DNA from: Tritrichomonas foetus
Lineage: Eukaryota; Parabasalia; Tritrichomonadida; Tritrichomonadidae
DNA length: 36,855 nucleotides
Direction: 5' to 3'
Assembly: GCA_001839685.1 (NCBI GenBank)
Contig: MLAK01000745.1
Coordinates: forward strand, 32,425-69,279
Positions 28,222 through 36,855 of the stretch are shown piece after piece. The notes beneath the pieces are model-generated. The model made no database searches and was not told the origin of the DNA. It saw only the letters and a list, made by a program, of their open reading frames with translations. Numbering within the stretch: the first letter of the stretch is position 1; every line of letters begins with the position of its first letter. The position numbers were made by a program, and so were the translations under genes.

Positions 28222-29601
28222 TTAAAACTTGACTTTACGGATGAAGTTTGACATGTTTGTTTGTTGATATGTTTTATTTTTTCTGAAGCAGTTACATCCA
28301 TCAAGCATGTTAAAAGCTATTTCTTCACCTTTGAATAAGCGCATGAATAGTTTCTCGATGGAAATATTTAATGATTTACATTTATTAAGAATAACTTGTT
28401 GAGGAATACCTTTTAAACGAATGTGGTATCCTTCATTACCTTCTTCATCAACTAAAATATCAAGATATGATTTTTTACCTAAAGCTATTAACATCTCTGA
28501 GTGAATATTTCCCACAGCACCGTCGAAAGCATCAAAGTCATTNTGGAACTGGGTCATGTCTTCACCTATGAGCTCTTGGTTGCATTTTTCCTTGAACAAA
28601 GTAGCGACTTTAGGAACATCTTCTTAATATAGGTACATCGAATCGGTATCTTGATAAAATATAGGGATATTGTTCTGTTCTGCGAGACACATTACACGAT
28701 TCATTAAACGCTTAGAATGTGCAAGAACTGCTGATCCAAATTGTGGGAGGTTGAAATGTGTATAAATTTGTTTTATAAGTTTTACATACGCTTTACTTAC
28801 ATTTTTGGATGTATTGATCTCTTTAATGAAGTTATAATGTATACAGATGTATCTATTCAGATCTTTAAGATCTACACATTTATTTTCNGTTTCTGTTGCT
28901 TTAAGAATAGATTTACCATAAATGGAGTTGAGNAGAAGTTTNATAGTATTTTGTAATTGGTTCTTCTGTTTCTTATAACTCTTACGAAGATCGAATAATT
29001 TCTGAATGAATGTATTGATTTTGTCATTAAATCCTTCGTCGAAGTAATAGCCACAGATGAACTCAATATCTGCATCATAAAAGGTTAAAATGTCTTGTAN
29101 NTCTCGTTTTTGAATGTGGTAATGACCAACAGGAATGTTACCAAAGATTTTGGATCCATTTTTATTTTTNTGAAATACAAGACCGAAGGTATAAGGNTTA
29201 GGNGAACNTGGAATAAGTGATTTAATATTTATTTCAACATAACANTCATCTTTAGCGAGGATCTCATCCAAAGTCCAGCGTGAAGGAATACCTTTAGCTA
29301 TTCCTGGCATTACTGACATAGCCGATGGATAAAGAGATACTGCATCGAAATCTAGAATACGTCCGGTAACAATAAGTTTTTCATTATTTCGTGTCATTGT
29401 TCTTCCACCGCTGACAGTANGAAGGATAAAGTCCTGNGGTTTACCTGCAAGTTGATAACATCCTTCAAAACATCCGTAACTCTGAGCAAATGAGTAACCA
29501 ATAGCGGAAATGGATAAATAGTCATGAACGGTTAGCATTGAGGTTCCAGCTTCTGAGAAAACTTGTTGTAAATCATTATTGAGCTTTTCCATTCCTTTCA
29601 T
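28222..29601 (-). pseudogene. polB: Protein-primed DNA polymerase B, palm and thumb part (Maverick), with in-frame TAA
   Basis: The frame runs from ATG 29599-29601 to 28222, interrupted by TAA at 28624-28626 just after the YQDTDS motif. Polymerase motifs of family B are clear: motif A DFDAVSLYPSAM (residues 84-95), motif B KLxLNSIYGK (221-230), motif C YQDTDS (316-321) and, after the stop, LGKKSYLD corresponding to the KKxY-type motif. SLYP and DTDS together are characteristic of the protein-primed polymerases of Mavericks and related viruses, which copy the linear element from a terminal protein. Isolated N at 28543, 28889-28942, 29100-29244 and 29420-29437 leave single residues uncertain. 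The start is joined directly to the N-terminal part (29601-30554) by a four-base overlap. Confidence 0.85.
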
Positions 29602-30554
29602 TAATATGGAACAATCCTTTTATGTTCTAAGTAATAAGTAGTAACTGGAAGTTTTTGGTCAATCATGTAATGATCTTTATAAAGGATGAGCTCAACACAT
29701 CTATTAAAGGAACTACATTTCTTATTTCTTTGGGTGTTGATGTTAATGCGCATTACACCAGTTTCTTTATCAATCCTTTTAGCAATAAAGTTACATTGAA
29801 AACGTTTAGCTATATCAATTATTTTATTATTTAGTAATTTTATAGCCTTTATTTCCATTCTTAATGTTTCGATCTCTAAATCAGTAAATACACCAGATTG
29901 GATACAGGCATAAACGAAGCAAATATCAGTATAATTTTTAGGGTTCACTTCTGGATAAATTAGTAATACTGATAAATCAACTCCTGAATGATTAGTGTAA
30001 GGGAAGAACTCACCTTCTGGATTCATTCGTAAAAGTTCCTCGTCTATTTCTTCCTCAATGATTTCATTATCTTCATTTAATGTTTTAGATATAAAGGTTG
30101 TTTTATTGCCTTCCTTCTTTGGTTGAATGAATAATACATCATAAGTTGATGGAATGAATGAATCACCCATATATGGATTCATATCTGGACAATTTGTTTC
30201 AAATAAAATATAACCGGCTATATGACCTATTAAGTTTTCAACATTTTGATTTTCAGAGGCTGTAAACCATTTTTGATTTCCATTTAAGTCTGAAGCTCTA
30301 ATCACACGACTAAGATTTACATTTATCCTTTCACGAATCTTAATACTGATTGATTCACAAAATGCTAATCTCTTATCTTCATCATCTCCAACATAAACTT
30401 TAAAATTAATGGCTTGTTTCATAAGTTTAATATATTCCTGTAAATCTTTCTTAAATGCTTTGTGATCATCAACTTCTTCAATTCTTCTTTCATATTCTTT
30501 TCTCGTTTGTGTCTTCTCAACTCCATCATATTGTATATTCATTATATTTCTCAT
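29601..30554 (-). pseudogene. polB: DNA polymerase B, N-terminal part (Maverick), exonuclease region apparently missing
   Basis: This 317-residue ORF, on the same strand and directly upstream of the palm part, ends CVELILYKDHYMIDQKLP-x-TTYYLEHKRIVPY. The element IxLLxxxHYMxDxxLP is typical of the region before the exonuclease domain in Maverick polymerases. In an intact polymerase some 300 residues carrying the 3'-5' exonuclease motifs would follow. Here the next gene begins at once with the palm. I see no DxE or YxxxD exonuclease motifs in either piece. The frame stays open upstream of the ATG to a TAA near 30617. A deletion of the exonuclease domain is the simplest reading. Confidence 0.65.
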
Positions 30555-30617
30555 TTCTAATGCTGTTTCTTTTATGTTTTGTTTAGATTGTCGTTTTTGT
30601 TGTTTCTTTGCTTTTGT

Positions 30618-30840
30618 TTCTTAAGTGATTAGAATAATTGGTCATCAATCTGTTTTTGGATTCTACGTTTATGTTCATTGTATGCTCGTTTGTAATCAGC
30701 AATTGTAACTCTTGCTGAAAGGTTATATTCAATTATCACATCTTCTAAAATTTCCTTCAAATCTTGTAGGCTTCAATGTGAAAGTGTATTGAAACAATAG
30801 AGCTTCAAAATATCTGCCTTTTTCAACTTCAAAAGGAGTG
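30618..30840 (-). pseudogene. Fragment of the polymerase N-terminus or adjoining gene
   Basis: Minus-strand translation in two frames gives coherent sequence: TPFEVEKGRYFEALLFQYTF, then after a shift near 30766 LQDLKEILEDVIIEYNLSAR and VTIADYKRAYNEHKRRIQKQ, ending at a TAA near 30630. It lies directly upstream of the polymerase N-terminal ORF and is probably the earlier N-terminus. Sequence support ends at about 30840, marking the edge of the block. Confidence 0.4.
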
Positions 30841-31055
30841 TGTTTTGGGATTCTATTTTATATACAGAAAAAAATAAAAAATTATTTTCAAAACTGAGCA
30901 AATTTTTGTCAGGTGATTTAAAAACACCAATAGGTGGGTGTGGGTGGATGTTATCATTAATGTTATCAGTGATGGGGAAAGTGATGAGGTCATTGATGAT
31001 TGAAGTGATGAAAAAAGTGATTTGTCATTTATTTTTACCATTTATTTTTCAAAGG

Positions 31056-31154
31056 ATGTTGAAATGGTACTAGTCAAAAATTTGTAGTGGAATTTCGTGG
31101 CGAACGTTTGGTGAGACAGGAAATTTCTCATTTTTGGCGTGGGTACCATTTCCA
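31056..31154 (-). repeat. Terminal repeat copy B (inverse orientation)
   Basis: Read on the minus strand it has GTGGAAATGGTACCCAC, GTCTCACC, CGTTCGCC and ACTAGTACCATTTCAACATC, and so ends at the same point as copy A. Unlike A and C it lacks the AGTAGTTATCATAGG extension. It faces copy A across the 6.2 kb that hold the second Maverick block. Confidence 0.8.
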
Positions 31155-31301
31155 CTCAATCCCACATTTGAGATTTTAACAAAGCATTTGTTCTATATTG
31201 ATGATATTTATTCGGGTTAATAGTCCACATACCTATTCATTCATAATCATCTGGAGATTTTGCTTCCCACTTTAATGATAAATATACTTTTCGCTTATTA
31301 A

Positions 31302-33326
31302 TTGAAGTGTAATATGGTATTTTCAAATATAAATCTCTATATATTCGTACAGGATATAAATCTGATGAATGTTTCCACATCCTATCATATACTACTATTA
31401 GAAAAATTGAGATTTGATGGTTGCTTATCAACCAGGAATGGTGGAGTAAATTATATTGAAGGGTCTACATTAGATATTTATAAAATTAGAAAATGGCGAT
31501 TGATAAATACCGATCCATATGCCATTTGCTTTTTAAGTCAAAGGTTTCATATTCTGTCTAAATGTTCATTTATCGTTCAATACATCATTGTTAACCTCTT
31601 CTCTCAAAAAGATTCAATTGAAACTTTTGATAAAATATCGTTTCGGAGTCAAAGTATATGATAGGTCATCAAATCTATGCAAAGGAGCCAGGTAAACCTG
31701 GACGATATACTTATCTTCTGTTTAATCCAGAATATCCTAGTGATACAATACTTTCGTTTTTTCAAATTTCCATTTTTTTCAATTCGTTGATCAATCAGAA
31801 TCTTAGCATAGGCAGATTACAGAAATCAAATTTAAAACTTAAAGGATTATTGACTTTTACGACAGGTATATCACTTATTAATAAGAATGAATCAACTAAA
31901 ATAATTAATTTAGTGTTAACGAGGAATGTTCAATTTGGGACCATCAAAGCTAACGATATGCATTTTTTTTACTTTAAATAAAAGGATAATTCCCAATTAT
32001 TTGAATCAATAATATATCCATTGACAAAAGAAATTGCTGGTGAATATCACCCAAACAAAATCTCCGATTTTCAAAACGCTGTGTAAAAAAATTTTAAAAA
32101 ATGAAAGTGCAATAATTAATGATATTAATATTGAAGATTTCATAAAGCGAAATTCTTATTCAACAACTACAGAGTGGAGAAACAAAGCTAAATATAGGGA
32201 CTTTACCTCTTTAATTGATTCGCTAGAAGGGAATGTTTTTATATATGTTAATTCATCTAAGGTACAAATTGAGGAAGAAATTAATCACCATATGACGCTG
32301 AATGAACTTGTTAAGGAGAAGGGAGGAATTCTCTCCGAGGATTTTTAACATTAATTCGGAGTTAGGGAAAATAATTAGCAAATTATTTCTGATCCAAACA
32401 AGAAAAAAATAGCTTGAAATCAAAGAAATAACTTTACAGGGAATCATGAATTTTAACTTAACGATAACAGAAAAAATAAAGGCTAAGCGAATGATTCAAC
32501 TCCTTACCCAAATGAAGAAATATTGGGCCATTTGGACTAGATCAGCAAAAGGTGTTGGCAGATGCAGTAATCATTGTGAGAGTTTTCACTCATTAATAAA
32601 TAAAGATTGCAAACACACCAAATTATTGATGAGGCAATTTATATCTGTCATTCGCAGAGTGAAAATTCGACATGACAACGTTATAACTGAGCCTTTTCGG
32701 TGTGCAAAAAGAAATTTGCAATTTTTAAAAAGACGAATTCATATGTTCATGGAAAAACAACAAAATTCTGATTATTTTAGTAGATTCAATTGTAAATGTG
32801 TATACAATTCAATAATGATAAATATTTACGGAATAGACTTCCCTTGTAGACATTGTGCTTTATTTTTTCCAAAAATGAAGTCAATGCTATAACATTTCCA
32901 ACATTTTATAACAGTGAACCAAGCAAAGAAGTTTGTGTTCAGAAGACAAACGAAAAATGGAATTTTTCCATTAGAAGATCAGGATCTTCAAAAATAATCA
33001 ATCAATCAGCAGAAATAGAATTTTTAGAACAAAATACTGATGTGCATGTAAATGGAAATTTTCGAAGTCTTTTGGATCGAGCTTATAATTATGGTTTGCA
33101 GACTGTGTCGATCTATCCGAAAGATTTAGCAATATGTTTATTAATATTATTTCTCGAATTTAATATTTCAGATATTAATAACCATGAATCTGAAATACTC
33201 TTTAAATATATTAGGAAGTTATTAGATAAAAAAGCCAAAATTTGTGATGATGGAATCGAATTATTATTTAACTTGACTAAAAAGACAATTGCGAAAATTA
33301 ACAATGAAAAATCTATTCAGGAATAA
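31302..33326 (+). pseudogene. MULE-like transposase remnant
   Basis: A chain of plus-strand ORFs in different frames (31302-31661, 31658-31981 with TAA then open to 32085, 32034-32348, 32446-32892, 32853-33326) reads as one eroded protein of about 600 residues. The clearest part is WAIWTRSAKGVGRCSNHCES with FHSLINKDCK following (about 32525-32615). It has the SN-x2-ES-x-H-x2-N pattern found downstream of the catalytic core in Mutator-like and related transposases. A CRHC pair near 32850 may be part of a zinc knuckle. Frameshifts cluster at A/T homopolymers. I could not locate the catalytic acids or terminal inverted repeats. The family assignment is tentative. Confidence 0.4.
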
Positions 33327-33487
33327 ATGAAAATCAAATGAATATGAAGTTCATTGAAGATAAAAAGTATAAACTATCATATATTAACAAGAAGAAACAA
33401 TCAGTAATGTAAAAAAAAAAGAAGAAAAATAAAAGAAGAAAAAATAAAGAAGAATAAAAAATTAATATAAATTTTGATTTGTTCTAT
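33327..33487. other. Short A-rich spacer
   Basis: Purine-rich, low-complexity sequence (AAGAAGAAAAATAAAAGAAG type) after the transposase remnant. No gene is seen. Confidence 0.5.
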
Positions 33488-33680
33488 AGACAAATATCTT
33501 TACATTCAAGACGAATATTATTACATTCAAGACGAATATCATTCCATTAAAGACAATATTCATTACATGAATACGAATATCATTACATGAAAGACAATTC
33601 ATTATTAGACCAAATATGCTTTCTTCAACACGAATATCTTTTCATTAAGACAAATATATTTTCATCAATAGTAAATTTAT
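33488..33680. repeat. Degenerate 21-bp tandem repeat
   Basis: About nine units of roughly 19-21 bases follow the pattern AAGACGAATATYATTACATT plus C. The first three are most alike, and later ones drift. No spacer-repeat structure is seen, so this is a satellite-like array and not CRISPR. Confidence 0.7.
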
Positions 33681-33877
33681 TCCCAAAATTGGATTTATAC
33701 CCAGTTTTATCTTTCTCCTTCTTAAACCGTATCTACCAGACAAATATATCTTCAACTAATTGCGGTTCAGAATAAGTTGTGTTGTTTCGTGGGTTATGTT
33801 GAGAGATATGTGAGTGATCTGATTCAATAAGAGACGAAGTTGAATATCTATCTCTATAAGAATTGTGATCATTGTTG

Positions 33878-34195
33878 ATTCTATCAAGGTTTGATCGAGC
33901 AAGTATGTGAGGCGGCCGAAGAACTCAGAATAGAGCTTGTACCTGTCTCGAAAAATTCACCTTCTTTCCAGTCATTTGATTATCGGGTATTTAGGCTGTT
34001 GCAATCGCCATATATTGGTTAAATAAGGAAGCTGCCGCGAATGAATATACCGCAATTAGTCTCTTAACAAAATTCGATCGCCATTTTCGAATGTTGTTGG
34101 AAAGGCCTCACAACCTCAATAAAAAATAAATAGAACTGCTTGCTGAAATAAACTAAAAGAGCTCTACCAAACTTCGAATATATTGATCTGAGAGT
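33878..34195 (+). pseudogene. Fragment of an unknown helical gene
   Basis: The base composition rises in G+C here. One frame gives GLIEQVCEAAEELRIELVPV through RVFRLLQSPYIG and stops at a TAA near 34020. The next frame continues with NKEAAANEYTAISLLTKFD, RHFRMLLERPHNLNKK, TAA, IELLAEIN, TAA, KSSTKLRIY. Helix-forming composition over both pieces argues for a decayed exon of an unidentified gene. No family is recognised. Confidence 0.4.
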
Positions 34196-35820
34196 AAAAT
34201 AAAAAACAAAAAATACGTTAAAAGTTTTCAATTTTTAAAATTTTTTAAAAATGCGACATTGGCGAGGGTACCTGTACGAATCTTTTGAGTTTAGAAAAAT
34301 TGGCGATATCGATCCTTGTATGTTTGAACTAAAATTTTTTCAAACGTTGATAAATGAGAAGTTACAAAGTATGTAAATAAGAAACAATTTGAAAAGTAAG
34401 TTTTCGAATAATGGAAAAAATTTAATAAATGGTTTGTATGCAATTTATCTATGTTATGATATTATATAAAGATTTTTTAATTAAAAATTGGATTTCAACG
34501 AGAAAAACTCTTTGATATTTAGTTGATTCAAATATATTCGAGATAATATATTTGCGATATTTCAATGGACTACTCACTTTTTCAATATAGACTTTTTTTG
34601 ATTTATTTTTCGTTTATTTCCTGAATGAACAGTTGATTTTCGGAAAAATTTGGTATTCTTTAATGAAACTATTATGTCAAAAAAAATTAATTCTTTGAAA
34701 TTTGACAACTGGTTTCTTTTCCAATCCTATATTATTTTTCAATTCTTAAAGTATCAAAAGAGATAAGGGTAATAATAATAATAATTGTGATAATAAAATC
34801 GAAATTTGACATGTGATTCCAATAATTAATTAACATTTGATTTCATTCATTAGAATATATTACATATAAACTTTTATTTTCGGAGATATTTTTGTCTTAA
34901 AAATTAGAATTAATCATTCTTCTCATTTTCCAAAATTTTCCTGATATAATTCTCTTATTTTCGCGTTCATTTTATCTCATTCTTATAATAGATACTTTTA
35001 AATATATTTTTTTATTTAATATTTCTTTCTAAACACAATATTAATATTTTAAGTTTAGGTTATATTATATTCAAAAAAAAAATTAATCGTCTCATCAAAT
35101 GATATATAAATTTCTTCTGTCCATATTGAAGAAAAAATCTCCATCTCTTTCAATAACGTGGAATTTTTCTTCTAAATATTAAAACCCAGATTGAGTTAAT
35201 TTTGACCACTTTTCGGATTTGAACGAATCGATCACATTTCCCAGAAGTCAAAAAAAAAAAAATCACAGTATAGGTTTTTCAATTGCAATATCACAATCAA
35301 GTATTTCTATCAAGGAGGAAGAAAAAATATAGCATTTCATAGATTTATATATTTTTCTTTTTTTTCGAAATTGATGGGCAATTTCGAAAAAATTGAATCT
35401 CACAATAATTCAGGTTGGTCGTTAAGTAATTGTATTCAAAAAAAATTGGAGATTCAAAAAATAAAAATTGGAAAAATTGGACATAGAAAAAAAATTGAAG
35501 TTCAGAAAAATAAAAATTGGGAATTTGGATGATTCAGAAAATAAAATGTCCAATTGAGAAGGTAAGACCAAAAATGATTTCAAAAAAATTGGAGATTTGG
35601 ACATTTGAAAATCCCCGTATTTTTCGTTTTGTGTTTAGTTATTTTTCATAAATATTTTTCAGAAATTTTTTTATAAATTTTTAGGATAATTTTTATAAAA
35701 TCATTTGGTGTGGATTGTTAAAATTTTTCTACCGTCATTTTTTCTGTTTGTATTTTTTTCGTTTTTGTTTTTAGTTTATTTTTAAACGTTATTTATAAAA
35801 TTATTTTGTTTCCTGCAGTT
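34196..35820. other. A+T-rich non-coding stretch
   Basis: About 1.6 kb with no convincing ORF. Homopolymers are frequent. At 35440-35600 the motif AAATTGGAGATTCAAAAAAT recurs in variants, giving a loose tandem array. Nothing else was recognised. Confidence 0.65.
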
Positions 35821-35821
35821 G

Positions 35822-35862
35822 AGCAACGTAGTTGCGAATAATGCCCGAAATTATATCTACTA
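35822..35862 (+). repeat. Second copy of the MPEIIST leader
   Basis: The inverted pair GCAAC/GTTGC and the ATG with codons for MPEIIST match 12147-12187 in the same orientation. After the seventh codon the two copies part: this one reads NGYRYQK and TAG. It therefore appears to be the detached 5' end of another copy of the coiled-coil gene, now joined to the end of the Asn-rich minus-strand ORF. Confidence 0.6.
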
Positions 35863-36777
35863 ATGGTTATAGATATCAGAAGTAGGGGGTAAGGTATAAT
35901 TTTGATGAGAATGATCATCATTGTCAGTATCGATAAGGCTGTTGCTAATTTGTTGAGTATGTTGAGTTTGTGTTTGCTTTAACTGGTTATTTGCATTGGA
36001 AAATGATGTCGGACGAGAAATAGATTCTGGATGATTGCAATGAGAAGATTGGGAATGACGAGGGGAGTCAAGGGAATGATCCGAAAAGGAGTATTGAGTA
36101 TTTGATCTGTCATTTGGTTGATTATTAGCTCGTTGAGTATGTCGTATATTTACTAAGTTATCATTATAAAAAATTAATTGGGCGAAAGTTTGATTAATTG
36201 AATGATTATTTGTTCGATTTGAGTTATTTGTATTATTTACATCATTATTTNGNTTGATCNAANGGTTATTGTCGTTATTATTGTTATTATTGTTATTGTT
36301 GCTATAATTATTGTTGGTGTTGTTCAATGTAATGTTATTATTACTGTTTACTATGTACGGTTGGATTTTTTGTCGTAAATCAGAATTAGAATGTGAATTT
36401 TGAACAGGCTGTTCTTGAGGGCTTAATAGATTATGGGGATTTTGTAGTGAATTTATATTAGAACGCATGTTCCGTATTATTGACGTATTTTCACTTGAAG
36501 GCGTAGATATATTAAAATTCGGATTTTGATTAGAAAGTGAGTCGTTGGTTTGGTCATAATTTAATTGGAAGTCTTGAGTGTTTCTTGAATGTGTTACTGA
36601 TTGTGTATATGAGTTATTGGAAAGTTGATTAGTTGGATGCAATTGCGAGTTTGAATGTACATTTATACGAGAATTTAACTGTGAGTTAGATTGTTGTAGT
36701 ATATCGGATTGAGAATTTGGTGAGATATGTCGAGTGCTGTTGTAGTAGTTATCATAGGCTGTGGAAATGGTACCCAC
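35860..36777 (-). CDS. Asn/Ser/Gln-rich ORF without a proper start
   Basis: The 305-codon minus-strand ORF consists almost entirely of Asn, Ser, Gln, Thr and His, with an Asn homopolymer near residues 155-175 (where four N bases fall). The first codon in the open frame is GTG, and the frame opens inside terminal repeat C after a TGA. The first ATG is at residue 104. The ORF seems to be fused to or truncated by the repeat. Its 3' end overlaps the MPEIIST leader. Its composition resembles that of the ORF at 22542-24166, but no clear homology is seen. It could also be a low-complexity open frame without function. Confidence 0.4.
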   Translation of the reverse strand: MGTISTAYDNYYNSTRHISPNSQSDILQQSNSQLNSRINVHSNSQLHPTNQLSNNSYTQSVTHSRNTQDFQLNYDQTNDSLSNQNPNFNISTPSSENTSIIRNMRSNINSLQNPHNLLSPQEQPVQNSHSNSDLRQKIQPYIVNSNNNITLNNTNNNYSNNNNNNNNNDNNXXIXXNNDVNNTNNSNRTNNHSINQTFAQLIFYNDNLVNIRHTQRANNQPNDRSNTQYSFSDHSLDSPRHSQSSHCNHPESISRPTSFSNANNQLKQTQTQHTQQISNSLIDTDNDDHSHQNYTLPPTSDIYNH

Positions 36778-36855
36778 CCCAAAAATGAAAAATTTCCCGT
36801 CTCACCTATCGTTCGCCGCGAAATCTGCCAAAATTTTTGACTAGTACCATTTCAA
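36744..36855 (+). repeat. Terminal repeat copy C (runs off the window)
   Basis: It begins AGTAGTTATCATAGG, as copy A does, then GTGGAAATGGTACCCACC, GTCTCACC, CGTTCGCCG and ACTAGTACCATTTCAA at the last base. In this copy the codons read YHRLWKWYPPQK and a TGA with no break, so the short open frame seen in A is better preserved here. Confidence 0.8.

Noticed and set aside
32253..33304. Minus-strand ORFs 32253-32447 and 33113-33304
   Set aside because: They are shadows of the decayed MULE-like plus-strand sequence.
33488..33680. Repeat array considered as CRISPR
   Set aside because: Units are directly adjacent and degenerate with no unique spacers, and the host is eukaryotic.

Overview
The window looks like a chromosomal contig from a trichomonad protist, with Tritrichomonas/Trichomonas as the best guess. 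Supporting signs are the strongly A+T-rich DNA, intron-less and closely packed host genes (ankyrin, armadillo, vWA and secreted types), TCACTT-like initiator motifs a few bases upstream of ATG, a tRNA gene with eukaryotic A and B boxes and a Pol III T-run, and Maverick/Polinton genes for a B-family DNA polymerase and a retroviral-type integrase. No search could be run. The species guess and all family names rest on motifs read by eye.

Layout. (1) Positions 1-11051 are mostly host genes: a partial Q/P-rich gene, a vWA plus UBC-like protein, an ankyrin-repeat gene broken by a short insertion, an armadillo-like protein, a protein with a duplicated motif, a secreted protein with one in-frame TGA, and a second armadillo-like protein whose last residues look foreign. 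(2) An assembly gap covers 11169-11951. (3) Positions 11952-17475 hold a first Maverick-like block: a charged coiled-coil protein starting MPEIIST, a collagen-like fibre protein, the integrase and two small divergent genes driven from a 36-bp two-way promoter. (4) Positions 17472-20222 hold an IS1595/ISXO2/Merlin-type transposase remnant and two unidentified decayed genes. (5) Positions 21148-22476 hold a host gene with an acidic centre and basic tail, and an intact tRNA-Lys(TTT). (6) Positions 22542-24865, directly behind the tRNA, hold an Asn-rich decayed ORF and then a fragment resembling the C-terminal end of an R2-like non-LTR reverse transcriptase, followed by a terminal repeat that recurs at 31056 and at 36744. 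(7) Positions 26037-30840 hold a second Maverick-like block: a structural gene, a repeat-containing fibre protein, and a DNA polymerase B that appears to lack its exonuclease region. (8) Positions 31302-36855 hold a MULE-like transposase remnant, tandem repeats, a fragment of an unknown gene, a long A+T-rich stretch, a stray copy of the MPEIIST leader and an Asn-rich ORF ending in the third terminal-repeat copy.

How it fits together. Host genes at the left and around 21-22 kb look intact or nearly so. The other parts are nested mobile-element debris. Most element genes remain readable over long distances but carry in-frame stop codons with few frameshifts. Isolated ambiguous bases (N) occur only in element regions, which suggests collapsed multi-copy sequence. 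The two Maverick blocks are incomplete: I see no packaging ATPase, protease or capsid gene.

The most interesting candidate is the possible R2-like retroelement. Three copies share one 3' end but start at different 5' points, as 5'-truncated LINE copies do, and the longest lies immediately downstream of a tRNA gene.
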